Of a stretch of 64,000 bases of DNA, positions 61,631 to 64,000 are shown piece after piece. This DNA comes from Palsa-506 sp963836355 (GTDB lineage: Bacteria > Actinomycetota > Actinomycetes > Streptosporangiales > Streptosporangiaceae). A program made the translations under genes and the position numbers. The notes beneath the pieces are model-generated. The model was not told the origin of the DNA and ran no database searches. It worked only from the letters and a program-made list of their open reading frames with translations. The stretch covers positions 620,001-684,000 of the forward strand of contig CAWIJO010000007.1 in assembly GCA_963836355.1 (NCBI GenBank), written 5' to 3'. The first letter of the stretch is position 1, and each line of letters begins with the position of its first letter.

Positions 61631-62476
61631 CTAGACGTCGCGGAACCGGAACACCAGGCCGCCGACCAGCATCGCGGCTGCGGCCCAGATCGCAAGCACG
61701 CCCAGCCCGGTCCACGGCGTGATCACCAGGCTCCGCAGGCCGGTGGTGTCCTGGATGGTCAGCCCCGCGACCGTGGGTGTCCACCGCTCGAGCCGACGCT
61801 GCCAGTGCTCGTTCCCGATGAACGAACCGATGATCGGGAACAGGTACAGCAGCGCGAGGACGACGCCGATGGACACGGCCGAGTCCCGCACGATCACCGC
61901 GATGCCTAGGCTCATCAGCGCGATCAGTCCCAGGTACAGGACCGACCCGCTGGCGGCTCGCAGCGTTGGCCCGTAGCTCAGCCAGACCGGGTGGAAGCCG
62001 CGCGCGGCGGTGAAGCCGTGGCCGGGCAGAATCAGGTGCCCGGCCAGCACCGAGCCGAACACCGCCACCGCGCCGGCCAGCAACACCAGCGCGGCCAGCA
62101 AGATCGCCTTGGCCGTCAGCACCGCCTGGCGCCTGGGCATCGCCGCGAGCGTGACGCGCATCATGCCTGAGCTGTACTCGTTGCTGACCGTCAGCAAGGC
62201 CAGGATCGCGACCACTGCCTGACCAAACTGAATCCCGGTCAGGCTGAGCTTGGTCGTGTCGACCGGGCAGGTCAGGTTCTGCGGACAGTGAGTGGCCCCG
62301 ACGGCCGCGGTGCTGACCGCAATGGTCAGCGCCGCGACCCCGAGGAGCAGCCAGGCGGGTCCGGAGACCGTGCGCAGCTTGGTCCACTCGGCGTGCAGCG
62401 CGTAGCGCAGGCTCGCCCCGCGCGCTGCCGCCGTGGCCATCGTCGGCGCTGGCTGCGTCTGCACGACGGTGCTCAT
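61631..62476 (-). CDS. ABC-2 type permease
   Basis: A 281-residue protein from ATG 62476 (ATGA overlap with the upstream gene). N-terminus LRYALHAEWTKLRTVSGPAW is the hallmark of this actinobacterial permease group, then six TM segments with EYSSGMMRVTLAAMPRRQAV and LTAKAILLAALVLLAGAVAV between. The C-terminal TM is LGVLAIWAAAAMLVGGLVF followed by RFRDV. It works with an ATPase whose gene would lie beyond the right edge. Substrate unknown. Confidence 0.9.
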   Translation of the reverse strand: MSTVVQTQPAPTMATAAARGASLRYALHAEWTKLRTVSGPAWLLLGVAALTIAVSTAAVGATHCPQNLTCPVDTTKLSLTGIQFGQAVVAILALLTVSNEYSSGMMRVTLAAMPRRQAVLTAKAILLAALVLLAGAVAVFGSVLAGHLILPGHGFTAARGFHPVWLSYGPTLRAASGSVLYLGLIALMSLGIAVIVRDSAVSIGVVLALLYLFPIIGSFIGNEHWQRRLERWTPTVAGLTIQDTTGLRSLVITPWTGLGVLAIWAAAAMLVGGLVFRFRDV

Positions 62477-64000
62477 GCGTCCCGCCGCCGCAGCATGACC
62501 AGCGCGAGGGCAAGGGCCGCCGCCGCCCACAGGCACAGCACGGTAAACCCGGCGTAGGGCGACAGCGGATAATAGCCCCGCAGGGGCGAGGGGACGGTAG
62601 TGACCTGCGAGTACCGCGGAATGCTCTGCTCGATCGCCAAGGCCGCGGCCGGGGTCAGCCGCAGCAGCCAGTCGCCGACCCCGGCGGGCACGACATTGAG
62701 CGTGGTCAGCAGGAACGGCATGACGACCGCGACGATCGCGATCGTGATCGCGGCGGCGCTGCGCCGCAGGATGGCGCCCAGGGCGACGGCGAAGATCGCG
62801 GCCACGGCCAGCATTGCCGCCGTGCCGACGATGACCCGCACCTCGGTCAGCAAGGGCACGGTCAGCAGTACCTGACCCGAATTCTCCTCCTTCGGGACAC
62901 CGACGCCAATCGAGACTACCGCGGCCACCAGCCCGGTGACGAAGGCCACCGCGCCGATCACCACGGCCTTGGCGGCCAGCACCGCGCCGCGGCGCGGGGT
63001 GGCGGCCAGCGTGGTACGGATGAGGCCGCGCCGGTACTCGGTGCTGAAGAACATCGCCGCCACCACCACGATCGCGATCAGCCCCAGGAACGCGCCCGCC
63101 AGGCTCTGCCCGATCGTCACCGTCGGGAGCGGGCTGTTTGGCCCCGGCGTGACGGGCGCGATGTCGCCAGAGCCCGTCAGCGTGTAGCTGCCGCCGTTTC
63201 GGGCGAACGGCACCGAGCGGCCGCCGCCTGGCGCCGGCCCTGCCCAGGCCGGGCCCCCGCCGCCGATCGCGGTGCCGGTCCAGGGGCTGCCGGGTGCCCC
63301 ACCGGCCAGGCTGACGTGATCGAAGGCTCCGGTGGCCTGGGCGGGGCCGCTGTTATTGTTGGCGCTGCCGAACGAGTTCTGGGTCACTGTGTAGCCCGGT
63401 GAGGTAGCGAACATGCCGACCTGGACGGTCGACGGCAGCCCGGTTAGCTGGACCGTGCCCACCTGGGTCCAGTGCGTGCCGTCGGCGGAGTCGTAGCCGG
63501 TGATCGTGCCGCCGGAGCGAGTCAGCCGCAGCCAGCGCGGATGCGCCGCCGAAACGGCACCAGGCAGCCCGGCGGTATCCCCGGTGAAGTTGTACTGCAT
63601 CCGGACCCCGTGACCGTCCGTCACCATCATTGCAGCGTAAGCCGAGCCCTGGTGGGTGCTCTGCTTGATGATGATCCCCGCCTTGGCCCACTCCGCCGGG
63701 CCGGGCACCATATTGCCGTTCCCGACCTGCACAGGCCCCGAGCTGAGGTTCGCGTGCTCGCCGATGAGCGAAGTGACGCGCACGGTGATAGCGCCGGTCC
63801 CGGTCAGCGACTGGCGCACGAAGTAGAAGCTGTCGGTCACGATCTCGCCGCCAGGCCCGTGCGGGATGTAGGGCAGGCAGGCTTTGCCCGATTTCGGCGG
63901 ACCGCCGTTGATCTGGCAGCCGATATTCGCGTTAGCGGCCGCGAACACGCCGAGGAAGATGGTCAGCAGCGCGGCCAATATCATGCCGATCACCCAGCCG
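62473..64000 (-). CDS. ABC-2 permease with extracellular DUF1349-like domain, 5' end outside window
   Basis: At least 508 residues; the frame is open at the right edge, so the N-terminus (probably a LLxAEWTKxRTVRG segment) is missing. TM1 (VIGMILAALLTIFLGVFAAA) is followed by about 230 residues of beta-sandwich: GAITVRVTSLIGEHAN, EWAKAGIIIKQSTHQGSAYA, RWLRLTRSGGTITGYDSADG, THWTQVGTVQLTGLPSTVQV. This matches DUF1349/concanavalin-like folds. The permease then continues: STEYRRGLIRTTLAATPRRG, four to five TM segments, and LRRRDA. A sensor or ligand-binding domain inserted in a transporter is unusual. Confidence 0.88.
   Translation of the reverse strand, partial: GWVIGMILAALLTIFLGVFAAANANIGCQINGGPPKSGKACLPYIPHGPGGEIVTDSFYFVRQSLTGTGAITVRVTSLIGEHANLSSGPVQVGNGNMVPGPAEWAKAGIIIKQSTHQGSAYAAMMVTDGHGVRMQYNFTGDTAGLPGAVSAAHPRWLRLTRSGGTITGYDSADGTHWTQVGTVQLTGLPSTVQVGMFATSPGYTVTQNSFGSANNNSGPAQATGAFDHVSLAGGAPGSPWTGTAIGGGGPAWAGPAPGGGRSVPFARNGGSYTLTGSGDIAPVTPGPNSPLPTVTIGQSLAGAFLGLIAIVVVAAMFFSTEYRRGLIRTTLAATPRRGAVLAAKAVVIGAVAFVTGLVAAVVSIGVGVPKEENSGQVLLTVPLLTEVRVIVGTAAMLAVAAIFAVALGAILRRSAAAITIAIVAVVMPFLLTTLNVVPAGVGDWLLRLTPAAALAIEQSIPRYSQVTTVPSPLRGYYPLSPYAGFTVLCLWAAAALALALVMLRRRDA

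Noticed and set aside
1..64000. tRNA, rRNA, riboswitch or prophage genes
   Set aside because: None was recognised. There is no cloverleaf-like sequence, no integrase with attachment sites and no structural phage gene.

Overview
The window is chromosomal DNA of a high-GC Gram-positive bacterium, almost certainly a soil actinomycete. Codon use is strongly G/C-ending nearly throughout, GTG and TTG starts are common, and the gene families are typical actinobacterial ones: BTAD/AfsR-type regulator, DrrAB-type exporter, PspC, DUF427, DUF899, DUF4331, DUF7144, ECF42-type sigma factor with a DGPF partner. The genus cannot be named from sequence alone. No rRNA, tRNA, CRISPR array or replication origin was seen.

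Layout. (1) 0-7 kb: a low-GC SAM methyltransferase cut by the left edge, a K+ channel, small conserved proteins, a dead RHH/VapC pair, a frameshifted GNAT enzyme, and PspC with a small membrane protein. (2) 7.7-17.2 kb: prolyl oligopeptidase, YCII, DUF899, a dead SigE-type ECF factor, two alpha/beta hydrolases, an SRPBCC protein, SMP-30 and a 5'-truncated S41 peptidase. (3) 17.9-27.7 kb: VOC protein, a decayed DGPF/ECF42 module, TfoX-N, and a run of SRPBCC proteins with an ArsR regulator whose perfect operator lies in the divergent promoter. DUF427, an NAD(P)H/flavodoxin-type reductase, a TPP-enzyme fragment, a deleted DUF4331 gene and a GNAT enzyme follow. (4) 28-33.3 kb: MarR-ClC operon, DUF7144 protein, and fragments of SDR, IS481 and hydrolase genes. 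(5) 33.5-39.5 kb: phoU and pstSCAB plus a universal stress protein, with a candidate PHO box. (6) 39.7-48.7 kb: an arsenic island with a second PstS, a CoA-disulfide-reductase-like flavoprotein (one intact copy, one dead copy), three ArsR regulators, an aquaporin, ArsM and ArsI. It also carries remnants of pstB and a transposase, and a GntR regulator whose dead paralogue lies beside phoU. (7) 49.7-55.6 kb: a BTAD/NB-ARC/TPR regulator converging on DUF4097 plus ABC permease plus ABC ATPase. The ATPase promoter carries four heptamer repeats at 11-12 nt spacing, the geometry of SARP binding sites, and looks leaderless. (8) 55.7-58.7 kb: a graveyard of aldo/keto reductase, 3-hydroxyisobutyrate-dehydrogenase-type, TetR and SMP-30 remnants. 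(9) 58.8-64 kb: a membrane protein, an IS1380 remnant, an intact IS1634-type element, and two ABC-2 permeases, the second carrying a large extracellular beta-sandwich domain and cut by the right edge.

How the parts work together. The pst operon and PhoU handle high-affinity phosphate uptake. The adjacent arsenic genes suggest the region deals with phosphate and arsenate together: methylation (ArsM), C-As bond cleavage (ArsI) and a solute channel, with no arsenate reductase or Acr3/ArsB pump in view. The AfsR-like regulator probably activates the neighbouring exporter.

The most striking property of the window is patchy decay. About twenty genes carry one or more frameshifts, internal deletions or truncations, while long neighbouring genes (3.1 kb regulator, ClC, S9 peptidase, pst, ars) are clean. 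Some single-base lesions sit in G/C runs and could be assembly errors; many others cannot be.
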